Positions 7,311-19,100 of a stretch of DNA of 24,762 bases are shown here, piece after piece; positions within the stretch are counted from its first letter, which is position 1; each line of letters starts with the position of its first letter. The translations under genes and the position numbers were made by a program. This DNA comes from a virus. The stretch is from positions 1 through 24,762 of IMG/VR virus record IMGVR_UViG_3300030117_000138; one strand, given 5' to 3'. The notes below the pieces were generated by a model, which ran no database searches, was not told the DNA's origin, and saw only the letters and a program-made list of their open reading frames with translations.

Positions 7311-8737
7311 TGGGTGGAAGAAGTAAAAGCTCACCAGCACCAACAGAAACAAGAGTAACTCAAACAGATTTACCAGAATATGTACAACCATATTTTGAAC
7401 GACTCCTAAAAAGAGGAGAAGCTGAATCTAATCAACCATATACTCCATATGGTGGTGAAAGAATAGCTTATTTTTCTCCTGATGAATTAGCTAGTCAAGG
7501 TATGACAAGAGGTTATGCACAAGCAGGAACTCCACCAGAATATCAACTAGCTTCACAAAGAGCTGCTATGTTAGGTGGACCATATGGTTCTGGTTATCAA
7601 GCTGATTATTTAGGCAATACATATGATGCACAAGGATATGGCTCTGGCTATCAAGCTGGTTTAGTAGGTTCTGATTATCAAGCAGCAGCTATGGGTCCAG
7701 GTTATCAAGCACAACAATATACACCTACATATCAAGCAAGAAGTGCTGGACCTGATTATAATGTTTTAGGCTATGAATCTAATATAAATAGATTTATGAG
7801 TCCTTATCAACAAGCTGTAACTGATATACAAAAAAGAGAAGCTATAAGACAATCAGAAATGATAGGTGATAAAACTGCTGATTCTGCAGCTATGTCTGGT
7901 GGTCTTGGTGGTTATCGTGAAGCTATTTTACAAGCAGAAAGAGAGCGTAATTTAGGTCAACAACTTGATGATATTCAAGCAAAAGGTAGTTTAGGTGCTT
8001 TTCAGTCAGCACAAGCACAACTTGCAGCAGAAAGAGCAGCACAATTAGATGCTTCAAGATTTGGTTTGCAACAATTTACTGCAGAAGAACAAGCAAGACA
8101 AGCACAAGAAAGATTTGGACAAAGTGCATATGGATTAGAAGAAGGTTCTTTCCAAAGACAAACACAATTAGATACACAAAGATATCAAGCAGGTGAAGCT
8201 GCAAGACAAGCAGCAGCTAAATTAGGATTAACAGCAGCACAACAAAACGAAGCAGCACGACAAGCACAAGAAAAATATATGCAAAGTGCATATGCTCAAT
8301 CAGAAAAAGCTTTCCAAGAACAAGGAAAACAAGATATTGCTGCTTACCAAGCTAGAGAAGCTGCTAGACAAGCACAAGAAAAACTTGGTCAATCAGCTTA
8401 TGATATGTCTCAACGATATGGTTTGGCATCTGTAGATGCTCTTAGAGATGTTGGTGGAGATATACAAGATGATGTAAGACAAAGAATAGCTGCATTAACA
8501 GGTATAGGTGCACAACAAAGAGCAATGCAACAAGCATCTATGGATATGGGTTATCAAGACTTTTTAAGACAACAAGGTTTTGGTCAACAACAATTAGGTT
8601 TCTTAGGTGGATTATTAAGAGGTGTGCCTGTTCAACCACAACAACAAATAAGCACTTTTCAACAACAACCAGGATTATTCCAATCAGCTTTAGGTATGGG
8701 ATTACAAGGACTGGGTTTATATAAAGGATTAGCATAA
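7310..8737 (+). CDS. Repeat-rich helical putative internal virion protein (475 aa)
   Basis: The N-terminus (VTQTDLPEYVQPYFERLLKR) is a helix with a conserved look. Next comes a run of aromatic repeats of the form G-(S/P)-(G/D)-Y-Q-A (bases 7586-7777), then NINRFMSPYQQAVTDIQKRE and AMSGGLGGYREAILQAERER. A long Ala/Gln-rich coiled-coil-like region follows, containing three copies of A-R-Q-A-Q-E-(R/K)-x-(G/M)-Q-S-A-Y. The C-terminus is Gln-rich and then hydrophobic (LGMGLQGLGLYKGLA). There are no enzyme motifs. The features fit an internal core or DNA-ejection protein, perhaps analogous to T7 gp14/gp15 by position, though I see no sequence match. Its start shares TAATG with the previous stop. 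Confidence 0.7.
   Translation: MGGRSKSSPAPTETRVTQTDLPEYVQPYFERLLKRGEAESNQPYTPYGGERIAYFSPDELASQGMTRGYAQAGTPPEYQLASQRAAMLGGPYGSGYQADYLGNTYDAQGYGSGYQAGLVGSDYQAAAMGPGYQAQQYTPTYQARSAGPDYNVLGYESNINRFMSPYQQAVTDIQKREAIRQSEMIGDKTADSAAMSGGLGGYREAILQAERERNLGQQLDDIQAKGSLGAFQSAQAQLAAERAAQLDASRFGLQQFTAEEQARQAQERFGQSAYGLEEGSFQRQTQLDTQRYQAGEAARQAAAKLGLTAAQQNEAARQAQEKYMQSAYAQSEKAFQEQGKQDIAAYQAREAARQAQEKLGQSAYDMSQRYGLASVDALRDVGGDIQDDVRQRIAALTGIGAQQRAMQQASMDMGYQDFLRQQGFGQQQLGFLGGLLRGVPVQPQQQISTFQQQPGLFQSALGMGLQGLGLYKGLA
7586..7777. repeat. Tandem G-x-(G/D)-Y-Q-A codon repeats
   Basis: Within the 475-residue protein, short units of 10-14 codons recur: GSGYQADYLG, GSGYQAGLVG, GSDYQAAAMG, GPGYQAQQYT, then the more diverged TPTYQARSAG and GPDYNVLGYE. 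The GGT-TAT-CAA-GC core is kept at the base level, which suggests expansion by duplication. Confidence 0.8.
8093..8401. repeat. Three 39-base copies coding for ARQAQE(R/K)x(G/M)QSAY
   Basis: Copies lie at 8093-8131, 8255-8293 and 8363-8401. Each codes for 13 residues, with only two or three positions changing. Spacing between copies is uneven (124 and 70 bases). The central AGACAAGCACAAGAAA is nearly constant. They mark a repeated helical element within a coiled-coil region. Confidence 0.85.
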
Positions 8738-10158
8738 TGGCAAATTTAATAGAACTATCAAATGAATTAGAGTTTGTTCCAAAAGAACAGTTAATACAAA
8801 TGTCGCAAGACCCTAATGCTACTTATCCCTCTTATTTAGTATTATCTGAAATACAACGAAGAACACAAATGGAAAAGATGTATGAGGCTCAACAACCTAA
8901 ACCAGAAACAACTGTTGCTGAAGAGGTAGTTAATGAGTTTGCATCTAGTCCTGCAGGTTTAGGAGCTATGGCTCAATCATCTGATACACCAAATGCTTTC
9001 CAATCAGGTGATATGGGTAACATGGCTCCGCCTTCTCCTATGCAAATGATGGCTTCTGGTGGTAGAACTGGTTATCAAGCAGGTAGTACGACTGAACAAG
9101 AAATGTTAAAAAATCAATTTCTACAAAGTGCAGGAATAGGTGGCGGCATAGAATCAACACTTAATAATCCAATGCAAGAACAAATAACAGAAGAACAAAA
9201 AGGTTTTCTTAAAAAAAGATATACAAAACCAGATGGAAGCATTGATTTTGGAAGAGCAGCACTAGATGGTTTTAATACTGCAACATTAGCAATGATATTA
9301 GCTCCAGAACCGACAACAACTGTTGTAGGTGGTGCTTTAAGAGGTATTGTTGGTGCTGGTAAAGGATTATTTAATCTTGTAAGAAATCCTAAACAAACTA
9401 TAGATAAAGGTTTATCTTCTTTAGGAAGATTAAAATCAAGAATTACAGAAGGTAAAAGATTTAACAATCCAATAGCTTCACCACAATCTACAAGCAATCT
9501 ACCAGTACCTGCAAGTAAATTTAGAGATATGGGATTAGAAGTTGTAAAAGATGTAACTCCAAGAGCTATTGGAGCTGGAATTATAATTCCTCAATTATTA
9601 CCTGATAAAATAAAAACAACAGAAACAGAAACAGAAACAGCAGAAGAAAGAGCAGCTAGATTAAAAGCAGAAGCTGCTGCAAAATTAGAAGCAGATATAG
9701 CAGCAAGACAAAAAGCTGCAGCAGATAAAGAAGCTGAATTACTTGCACAAGCTAAAAAATCTCGTCAAGCAGATATGTTAATAGGACTTGGTGGTGCTAT
9801 AGGTTCTGCTAGAAATCTAGGAGAATTAAGTAGCGGTATATCTGATGCTTACTTTGGAGTTAAATCAGCAGAACAAGCTTCAGAATTAAAAGGCTTACAA
9901 GGTAGATTATTAGAAGCACAAGCTGCTAAATATGAAGCAGATGTAGCTAATATGCCATTAGATGCTGTTCTTACAAGTTTATCTACAGCACAAAAACAAT
10001 TAGAATATTTACAAGATTCAGGTGATACAGAATCAGCAAAAGAGTTAATATTATATATAGACGCATTAAATGAAAGAGCTGCACAATTACAAGGGATAAC
10101 TATTGCTCAAAAAGACCAAAGAAATAAATTATTAGGTTTAGTTGAAGAATTAGGATAA
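8737..10158 (+). CDS. Coiled-coil putative internal virion protein (473 aa)
   Basis: The N-terminal 45 residues (FVPKEQLIQMSQDPNATYPS, then LVLSEIQRRTQMEKM) form a motif I associate with marine phage virion clusters. Then come a disordered stretch with MASGGRTGYQAGS (about 9049-9090), a hydrophobic segment (TVVGGALRGIVGAGKGLFNLV, about residues 190-212), a second one (AIGAGIIIPQLL), and a charged coiled coil (about residues 285-350) opened by TETETETA. The C-terminal third is helical. The combination of membrane-seeking segments and coiled coil fits a protein that leaves the virion with the DNA. No enzymatic motif is seen. TAATG couples it to the gene upstream, and the giant gene starts seven bases after its stop. 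Confidence 0.7.
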   Translation: MANLIELSNELEFVPKEQLIQMSQDPNATYPSYLVLSEIQRRTQMEKMYEAQQPKPETTVAEEVVNEFASSPAGLGAMAQSSDTPNAFQSGDMGNMAPPSPMQMMASGGRTGYQAGSTTEQEMLKNQFLQSAGIGGGIESTLNNPMQEQITEEQKGFLKKRYTKPDGSIDFGRAALDGFNTATLAMILAPEPTTTVVGGALRGIVGAGKGLFNLVRNPKQTIDKGLSSLGRLKSRITEGKRFNNPIASPQSTSNLPVPASKFRDMGLEVVKDVTPRAIGAGIIIPQLLPDKIKTTETETETAEERAARLKAEAAAKLEADIAARQKAAADKEAELLAQAKKSRQADMLIGLGGAIGSARNLGELSSGISDAYFGVKSAEQASELKGLQGRLLEAQAAKYEADVANMPLDAVLTSLSTAQKQLEYLQDSGDTESAKELILYIDALNERAAQLQGITIAQKDQRNKLLGLVEELG

Positions 10159-10164
10159 TAAATT

Positions 10165-13100
10165 ATGGCTGAATACGATATTGGCAAAGGGAAAAAAATA
10201 AAAATTCCAGATAATTTAGACCCAGAAACAAGATTACAATTAGCTGAAGTTGTTAAAGATAAATATGGCATTGATATAAATCAAACATCAGCACTAGGAC
10301 AAGTAGGCGAGTTTATAAAAGCAATACCAAGAGGTGCTGCTGGATTAGCTTTAGATGTGCCTACAGGTATTGTTGGTTTATTTGATATTGGCAACGACAG
10401 TAACTTATATAAAGGTCTTGAAGGATTACAAGATAGATTAAGAGAAGATTCTGCATTAGCAGCAGACCCACGATATGCTGATAAGTATTCTACAAAACTA
10501 GGAGAAGGTATAGGTTCATTCGGACCATTCTTAGGTGCAGGTATGGTAGGTAGAGCACTAGCTAAAGCACCAGGAGCAGCTAAGGGCATACTATCACCAA
10601 CATTTACAGCACCAACAGCTTTAGCAATACCAACAGGTATAGCAGCACAAGGCGATAGACTACAGATGGCTAGAGAAATGGGCGAAGATGTAAGTGGTTT
10701 AACTGAAACTACTGCTGAATTATTTGGTGGTCTTATAGGTATAACTGAAGTATTACCTGTTGCTAGTATTTTAGGTAAAGTATCTAGTAAAACAGATTTA
10801 AACATAAAAGAAAGATTAGTATCTGCATTACAATCAGGTGCATTTGAAGGTGGACAAGAGGTAGCTGCAAGTATATTGCAAGATTTAACAGCTAAAGGTC
10901 TTTATAGTGAGGACTTACCTATAGCAGATAGTATGTTTGAAGAGTTTACTATTGGCGGTATTATTGGTGGTGCTGCTGATTTAGTTGTTACTAGCATGGC
11001 AGGTAAAAGTTCTGCTAGAAGAAAACAACTAGAAGAAGATAATTTAAGAGCTGATGAAAATAAAGCTCAGTTAATAAATGCAAAAAAAGCTGACCTTGCA
11101 ATGGAACAAGGCACTCTTGAAGAAATACAAGATATACCACCTACTATAGTTCCACAACTTATAGCACCTGAAGAACTTGGAGTAGAGCCTTCAGTAGAAG
11201 TAATAATGACTCCACAAGAACAATTTGCTGTTGTTGATATTACTAATCCTGAAGCTCCTGCACAAGTTGATATAAAAGATACAGAAATAGAAGCTATAAA
11301 AGTAAGAGATAAGATAACAAAAGACTTTAATAATAAAAAATTAAAATCAAAACTAGATAACGATACATATAACTTAGGACTAATTAATAGTTCTACTGCT
11401 TACGAAATAGGGCAAAGTTTAGAAGATAGTAGAGCTAGTGATGTAACTATTCAACAATTAATAAATAGTGTGCCTAAAGATTCTAAACAAGAGGTAATTC
11501 TTAGAGGTTTAGTAAATAGTTTTGTTGCACAAAATCCAGGCAAAACTTCTCGTAGCTATCCTAGATTATCTATGACAAAAGCTAAAGAATTACTAACGCC
11601 TAAACAGTTTAATGAATTTGCATCTGCATATGCACAAGGAGTATTTAAAGCTTCTGAAAAAAATGGTGAGCCTTCTATTGTTGCAGATAAAGATAAACCA
11701 AATACATCAGCTAAATATATAAAAGAAATAGCTGAATCTAAAAATATAGATTTAGATTTTCAATCACCTGCTGTTCAATATGCAGCAGAAAAATACACAG
11801 GTACGCCTGAGTTTAAAAAAATGAAAAAAGGTCAAAAAGAATTATTTTTGGCTAAACTTCATTCACTTCCTAAGTTCAATTCAAGAACAACTTTCCCAGA
11901 CTTTAGACCAAGAGATTATTCTGCACAAGATATGGCAGATTTTGTTGCTGAAATGAAAAGCAATAATATGACTTTTAATAAAGCATCCTTAAAACAAATG
12001 GATAGGAATGAACAATTCCTTGATGATTTAATTTATAGCAATAGAGCAGAAAAAATAGAAGGCACTAATAACTATAAGATAAGAGATAACTTTGAGTTTG
12101 ATATAGCTAGAAGAGCAGAAGGTTTTAATGAAACACCAGAAGAGTTTGGTGCAAGACTTACTGCAGAAGGTAAGTTGCCTCCAGAAACTATTGCAGAATT
12201 AGTACAACAAGAAACAACAAAACAAGAAAGATTATTACCACCTGCAGAAGTAATACCTAAAACTATTAATTATGCTGAGACTTTAGAGCAAGGCAAAACT
12301 AATAAGTTTGCACAAGAAATAAGAAAAACAATGGATGCTAGAGGTCTTAAAGAGACTGGTATTGTTATAAGTGATGACATAATCTCTACTAGCACATTAA
12401 GACAAATAGAAGGTGAAATAAAGTACGACCCTAGTCAAGTTAGAGCAACAGAAACACAAGGAGCTGTAGAAGGAGAATATGATAGAAATACAGATACTAT
12501 TTTCTTATCTCTTAATGCAGTAAATCCTGATGGTAGTGCTACTGATGTAGAGATACAAGAAAGACTTAACAAAGTATTAGACCATGAGATGATTCATGCT
12601 CTTCGTGCAAAAGATTTAATTACTAAAGCAGAATATAGTTATTTAACTAAAATGGTTAAGCAAACTAAATTTCCTAAACAAAATCAAACTTTTTATCAAG
12701 AAGCTATTAATAGAACTAAGCGTGAGTTTGAAAATAGAAATTTAACAGATGCGTTTAAAGAAGAATATATTGTAGAAGAAGCTATAGCAGAACTATTTAG
12801 ACAAAAAGATTTACTGGTTAATACTCCTCCTAAAGTAGAAGGTATCTACAATAAGATTATTGAGTTCTTTAAATCTATGGGTCAAGCTATGCGTAGCTCA
12901 GGATATAAGAGTGCTACAGAAATATTTAATGATATTGAATCAGGCAGGATTGGCAGAAGAGAAAGAGGTGTAGTAAGAACTACTAGGATTGGAGATAAGG
13001 GATTACAATCATTTAACTTTGCTACAGACTTTTCACAATTAGATGAATCTGCGGTTAGACCAACAATAATTCCTGGTGATGAAATAAAACAAACTCTAAA

Positions 13101-16100
13101 GCCTACAGGTATTAGACCTTTAACTATACCAAAGCCTAAACCAACACCTCCTACGCCTCCAGCAGGTCCTACAACTCCTCCTGCAACACCTTCTACAACA
13201 CCTACAACTATTTATAATACTAAAAAATTAACAGATAAAGAGTATATAGCTGAAAGGTCAAAAATTCTTAAAGGATTGCAAGATGCAAAAGTATTAGATA
13301 AAGATATATTTGATAAAGATGGTAATGTAACTAAAACTATTAAAGGTAATAATGATTCTATAAAAATGATGAAATGGTTAATTGATAATTCACCAAGTCA
13401 AGATTACAAAATTATTGCACAAAAAGTTCATAAATCTTTATTAGCATTAAAAAAACAAGGTAGAACATTTCCTCTTAAATTAGAAGTAGGTGAAAAACAA
13501 CCTGATATGCGAGGTACAGGACAAGCTGCTATACAGCCAAGTGATATGAATCCAATGGAACCATATAATTATAAAACATTCACTATGCTTGTTAATGATG
13601 GTAGCTTAAAAAGAATAAATGCATTTGCTAATACTTCTGAATGGAGAAGAGGCAATGGAGTTCATTTTGAAGCTTTATTACATGAAGGAATACATCAAGC
13701 TACATTAGCTCAAATATATGCTGCTCAACATAATTTAATTACTAGAAAAGGAACTAAAACATTTCAAGAAAGTGCATCAGGTAAAAAAGTTAAAGCTGCA
13801 CATAAAGAACTTGCTATACAAGCAAATAGAGTAAAAGGTTATTATCAAGAAAGAATGAGATTTTATAAAAATCTTGCTGCAAAAATAACAAAAAGAGAGA
13901 CAGCCGAAATACAAAAAAAAGCAATAGAAGAGTACAAATCTATTTATAATAATGCACCTACTATAGAAAAAGATTTAGCAGATATTTATATTATTAAAGA
14001 TTCAACAGGTTTTATATATGCTAGAGATGACAACTCTTTTAATGGCGTATCTGTTCAAAAGAGAATGTTTAATGATTATAGAATTAAATATCAATTATTT
14101 TCTAATGAAGCTCAATATAATGAAGATGTATCAGAGTTATTAACTTTTGGATTAACAAATAGAGACTTCCAAGAAATGCTTGAATATATACCTTTAGGCA
14201 AAGATGCTACTAATAGTGTATGGAATAAATTTGTAGAAACAATTAGAAAATTATTAGAGATACCTGCAAAATTAAATACAGAATTATCTGCATTTCTTAA
14301 AAATGCTTCTACTTTATTAGACCTTAAAACAGAAGGTTTAATAGCACCAACTCCTGTAGGAGAAACTGCTGCTCCTATAGATAAAGAAATACCTACATTT
14401 AGTAGAGCAGCAGACCAAGCTTATTTTAATAGAGAAAGAAGAAATCAAATAATATCTAATTTAGAAGCAGGTATAAAAAATAAACAAGCACAGTTAAATC
14501 AAGAAAGAGGACTTATGACTGATGCTACTGCTAAAAGATTAGAAAGAGAAATAATAAATCAAAGAAATGAAATAGCTGAGTTAAAAGCTGGAGATTTACC
14601 TTTTTTTAGTAGAGCAGCTACAGAAACACAACCTCCATACATGGACTTTAATCGTCAACAAATTAGAGACTTTAGTAGTAATAAAGTTGGTTTTTATAAT
14701 GGAGTAGAAATACCTTTAACTCATGTTACAAGAATGAATGTTGATGATTTTTTAAAACTTAGCACAATTAGTCAAAATCAAATTGATGAAATAATAGAAG
14801 AAGGTCCATCAGTTTTTGGTTTTTCTCAACAAGATGAACCTGGCTCATTTAAACCTATAAATAATAGAAGAATGGCTGATGCTGTATTTGACCCAGAAAT
14901 TGCAGATACTGCATTAACTGCTTCATTGCCAAGTTTACAAATTAAAAATGATGGTCAAGTAATTAGCCATGAAGGCAGACATAGAGTTGCATTAATAAAA
15001 CAAGGTGGTGGTAGAACTGTTCCTGTATTTATACATTTTCCTGAAGGTAATGTAGAACAAAATATACCTAATCCTAGTGGTCAAACTTTGCAAGAACAGG
15101 GTGTTACTTTTTTAAAAAATCAATATCCTGGAATATTTAAAGATGAATATGGTGATTTTCAAACAAATGAATTTAGTAGATTTGCTGTTCCTATAAATAA
15201 ACTAAGAGAAATTGCACCTTTACATAGAGATAGTGCCCAAACTAAAGATAAATTAGATTATGCAGTACAAGTTGCTACTGCTCCTGATATTTTAGAAAGC
15301 ACAAAAGATACAGTTGCAAGTGCATCTGAATATGATATTAGGATGGCAAGATTTTTAGCATCACAAGATATACCTACATTTAGTAGAACTAATTTAATAC
15401 CTAAAGATACTGAAGTTCCTTTTGATTGGGCAAGTAATAATCGTTTTGAAACTGGTGCAATAATAGACCAATTAAAAATGAGTAGAGAAGAAGGTGGTAA
15501 TAGAGATAATCCTGCACCACTTAAAATGGCTATAGTTGAAGCATTTAAAGGTAGGAAAAACAGACCTTTACTAAGAGCTAGTAAAAAATTCTTAGAAAAG
15601 TTTACAAACAAAAAAGGTAATTTAGTTTTATTTAGAGCTTTAAATATTCCTGAAGGTGAAAAGATTAAAAACTATGGACAGCTTCCACAAGATTTATTTG
15701 CAAGTACAACATTAGATAGTAGAAAAGCATTAGAAATAGGTCGTATGTTATTTAATAGAGCAAAAGAAGAAAGAAGTGAAACATGGAATATTGAAATACT
15801 TAGATATGAAGTTCCTATGAGTAAGGTAAAAGGTTATGTGCCTATGTTACTTAAAGCTATGGAATCAGATTATATTACAGACTTTAGAAGTGATATGGCT
15901 GGGTCAGGAATTATGTACCAAGAAGAATTAGATGCAGCAATAGAAGAAGCAGATGCAAAAGGAGATTTCTATAAATATCAAGGAGAACAAACAATAGAAG
16001 AATTATTTGCCGATGCTATGTATAAATATGAAGAATATATAGCAGAAGCAGAAGTTGTTGCTGACCTTCGTGGCATCAAACCAACATATCAATATTCTCC

Positions 16101-19100
16101 AGAAATAAAAGATAGACAAGCTAGTTTAATTAATGATGTGCCATTATTTAGTAGAGGTAGAAGAGATAGTAAAAGAAAGTGGGATGAACAATATTATTAT
16201 GTTGCTAAAAAAGAAGATGCTAATAGAATTTTAAAAGAAGGTTTTGCTGTTGATGATTCACAATTTTTTTATAATCCAGATACAGAAATAGAAACTCCAG
16301 GATTAGTAGTATTTACTAATCCAGTAGATGCTATTGCTTATCATAGAAGCGTAGATTGGAGAGAAGAACTATCTGATTTAGTTTTAATAGCTGTTAAAAA
16401 AGGTACTGACAGAGATATTGGTGCTTTAAATTGGCAACCTAATCCAAATTCTCTTGGATTACAAGGTCAACTACGAGGTCTTAGTGGAGAAAAAACTAAA
16501 GGATTACTTAAAGATGAAACAAATACATCTTTATATTTAGATGCAGATAATAATTTAGATTATTTTAAAAATGTTAATAACATATTAGGTAGTGCTACAT
16601 TAGAAGAACTTACTCAAACAAAAATTAATCCATACTTTGGTAGAGCAATAGATAGAACTGGTGAAGTTCCGCAAAGATTTTATAGTCCTGAAATGACTGA
16701 TATGGGAGACCCATTACCTTCAGAACAAGTTAAATCTGTTATGGAAGGTAAAGGATTACCTATGAAACCAATAGGTAATGAAACAAGAGGTTTAGCTTCA
16801 TCAAAAGAAGAACTTGCAAATATTGTTACTAAATATATGAATGATATTGCTAATATATTAAATCCACCACCAAATACACAAAAAAATATACAATTAAAAC
16901 AAGCAATAGAAGAAGCCGAAGAAACAGTTAAACAAACACCTAGGGGTTCAATACCTTATTATAATTTAAATGCCTCAGACACAGCTTTAAAGATTGCTAT
17001 AGACTTTAATAAAGACTTATCTGCTAAGGCACCTGATGATATACCTAATTTTTCAAGACCTACTCTTGATGGATTGCAAGATAATCTACAAGAGTTTATT
17101 AAAAGAACAGGTGGAGAAATATTACCTGACCAATCTTGGGGTGCAAGAGTAATAGAAATTGTCAAAGACCCTATTACATCTATTAAAAATTTCTTTAAAG
17201 AGTTTAGACAAAGATATATTGACCAATACGATACTGCTACCAAAGTACTATTAGCTGGTAAAAATAAAGAATGGTATTTAAAAATAGATGAAAGAACAGG
17301 TAAATTAAGAATAAATCCTAAAACTGGAAAACCTTGGACAGAAGAAGAAGCAATAGCAGCAGCAGAACAAGTAACTCTTGCTAATATGTTTGCAAATGCA
17401 GGTGCAGAACAATCAGTAAGAATGTCTGATAAATCAAGAGGTGTATTTCAAGGTATGCTTACAAGAGGAATACCAACTGATTTAATAGATGGAGTTGAAT
17501 CTTTAGTAAAAACAATACCTTTACCTCTTGTTGATGCTAATGGTAATAAAACTGGTAAAACAGGTGGTCTTATACAAATACTTGCACCATTATTTTCTAA
17601 TCTTAAATTAAATTTAGAAGCTGTTTTTAAAAGTTATGCTATGTTAAAAAGAGCAAAAAGTCTTGATGAAAGTGGTAGAGAAATAGATACACCAGTTAAA
17701 CCTAAAGACTATGTTCTTATACAGCAAATAGAACAACAACATCCTGAAGTGGTAGAAGTTTATAATAATTATCAAAATTGGAATAATGCTTTAATTAAAC
17801 TTGCAGAAAGAAAAGGTATTTTAAGTGCAGAACAATCTGCATTATGGAGAGAACATTCTTCTTATTATCCTTTCTATAGGCAAATGGTTGATGATAGTGG
17901 CATTAAAGGACCTAAAATTGCAGGTGGTTCACTACCAGGAAATCCATTAGATATACAAATAAAAGGTTCAGAAGAAATTATTGACGCAGACCCAATAGAA
18001 GCTATATCAAGAAACTCATTATCTATTCTTACAGCAGCATTAAAAAATGATGCAATGAATAAAATAGTTACAAACTTAGAAACAATGGGATTAGCTCAAA
18101 AAATATCTGCAAAAAACGCAGGTACAACTGATAGCTTATTCTTCTTTGAAAATGGTAACAAGCAACACTATCAGGTAGATGACCCTAGACTGGTCTATAG
18201 TTTACAAAATGTTGGAGGAGTAGCTCCAGGTGCCATAGGAAAATTTTTAGCAGTACCAGCAGGGCTGCTTAGAGATACAGTTACAAGAGACCCAGGCTTT
18301 GTTGTTATAAATATTTTAAGAGATACCTTATCTTCTGCTGTAACAAGTGGTGCACCATATACGCCTATCATTGATTCAGTTAAAAATATGTTTGGTAGCA
18401 TGGAAGAATTAGAACAGTTTGGTGTTCTTGGTGGCTATGACTATTCTGTTGATGAGGGTAGTGTAAAGCAATTTATTACTAGAACTATGCGACAACAGGG
18501 ACTTACACCAAATAATGGTATGTCTCCTACAAGTGCTTTCTTTAAGCTATGGGATGGTCTTGGAGCACTTACTACTAAATCAGATGGTGCAACTCGTAAA
18601 GCAGTCTATGATGGTGTTTATAAACAGTTAAAAGAGCAAGTTTATAGAAATCCTAAAACTGGTAAATACGAAAATATGCCTGAAGCAGTTGCACAATCAG
18701 AAGCGGCTTATCAAGCACAAGAAATAATTAACTTTGGAAGGCGTGGTTCTGATTCATTATTTAGAATTATTACTGCTGCAATACCATTCTTAAATGCAAG
18801 AATACAAGGTCTTGATGTATTACATAGAGGATTAACTGGACAATATTCTGCTGTAGAAAAACAACAAGTTGGAGAATCACTAAAAGATGTGCAATCAAGA
18901 ATATTTAGAAGAACATTCTTTAATGCAGGATTACTTGTAAGTCTAACAGCACTTTACTACATGATGGTAAGTGATACAGATGAATACAAAAATCTTAAAC
19001 GAGAAGTAAGAGATGATAACTGGGTCATGCCTATAGGCAATGGTAATGCAGTTAAGATACCTATTCCATTTGAAGTAGGTATGTTATTTAAAGCTATACC

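Noticed and set aside
10281-10805. Long minus-strand open frame (174 codons) opposite the start of the giant gene
   Set aside because: It is a shadow of the plus-strand coding frame: the product is low-complexity, has no recognisable motif, and opposes a clear gene.
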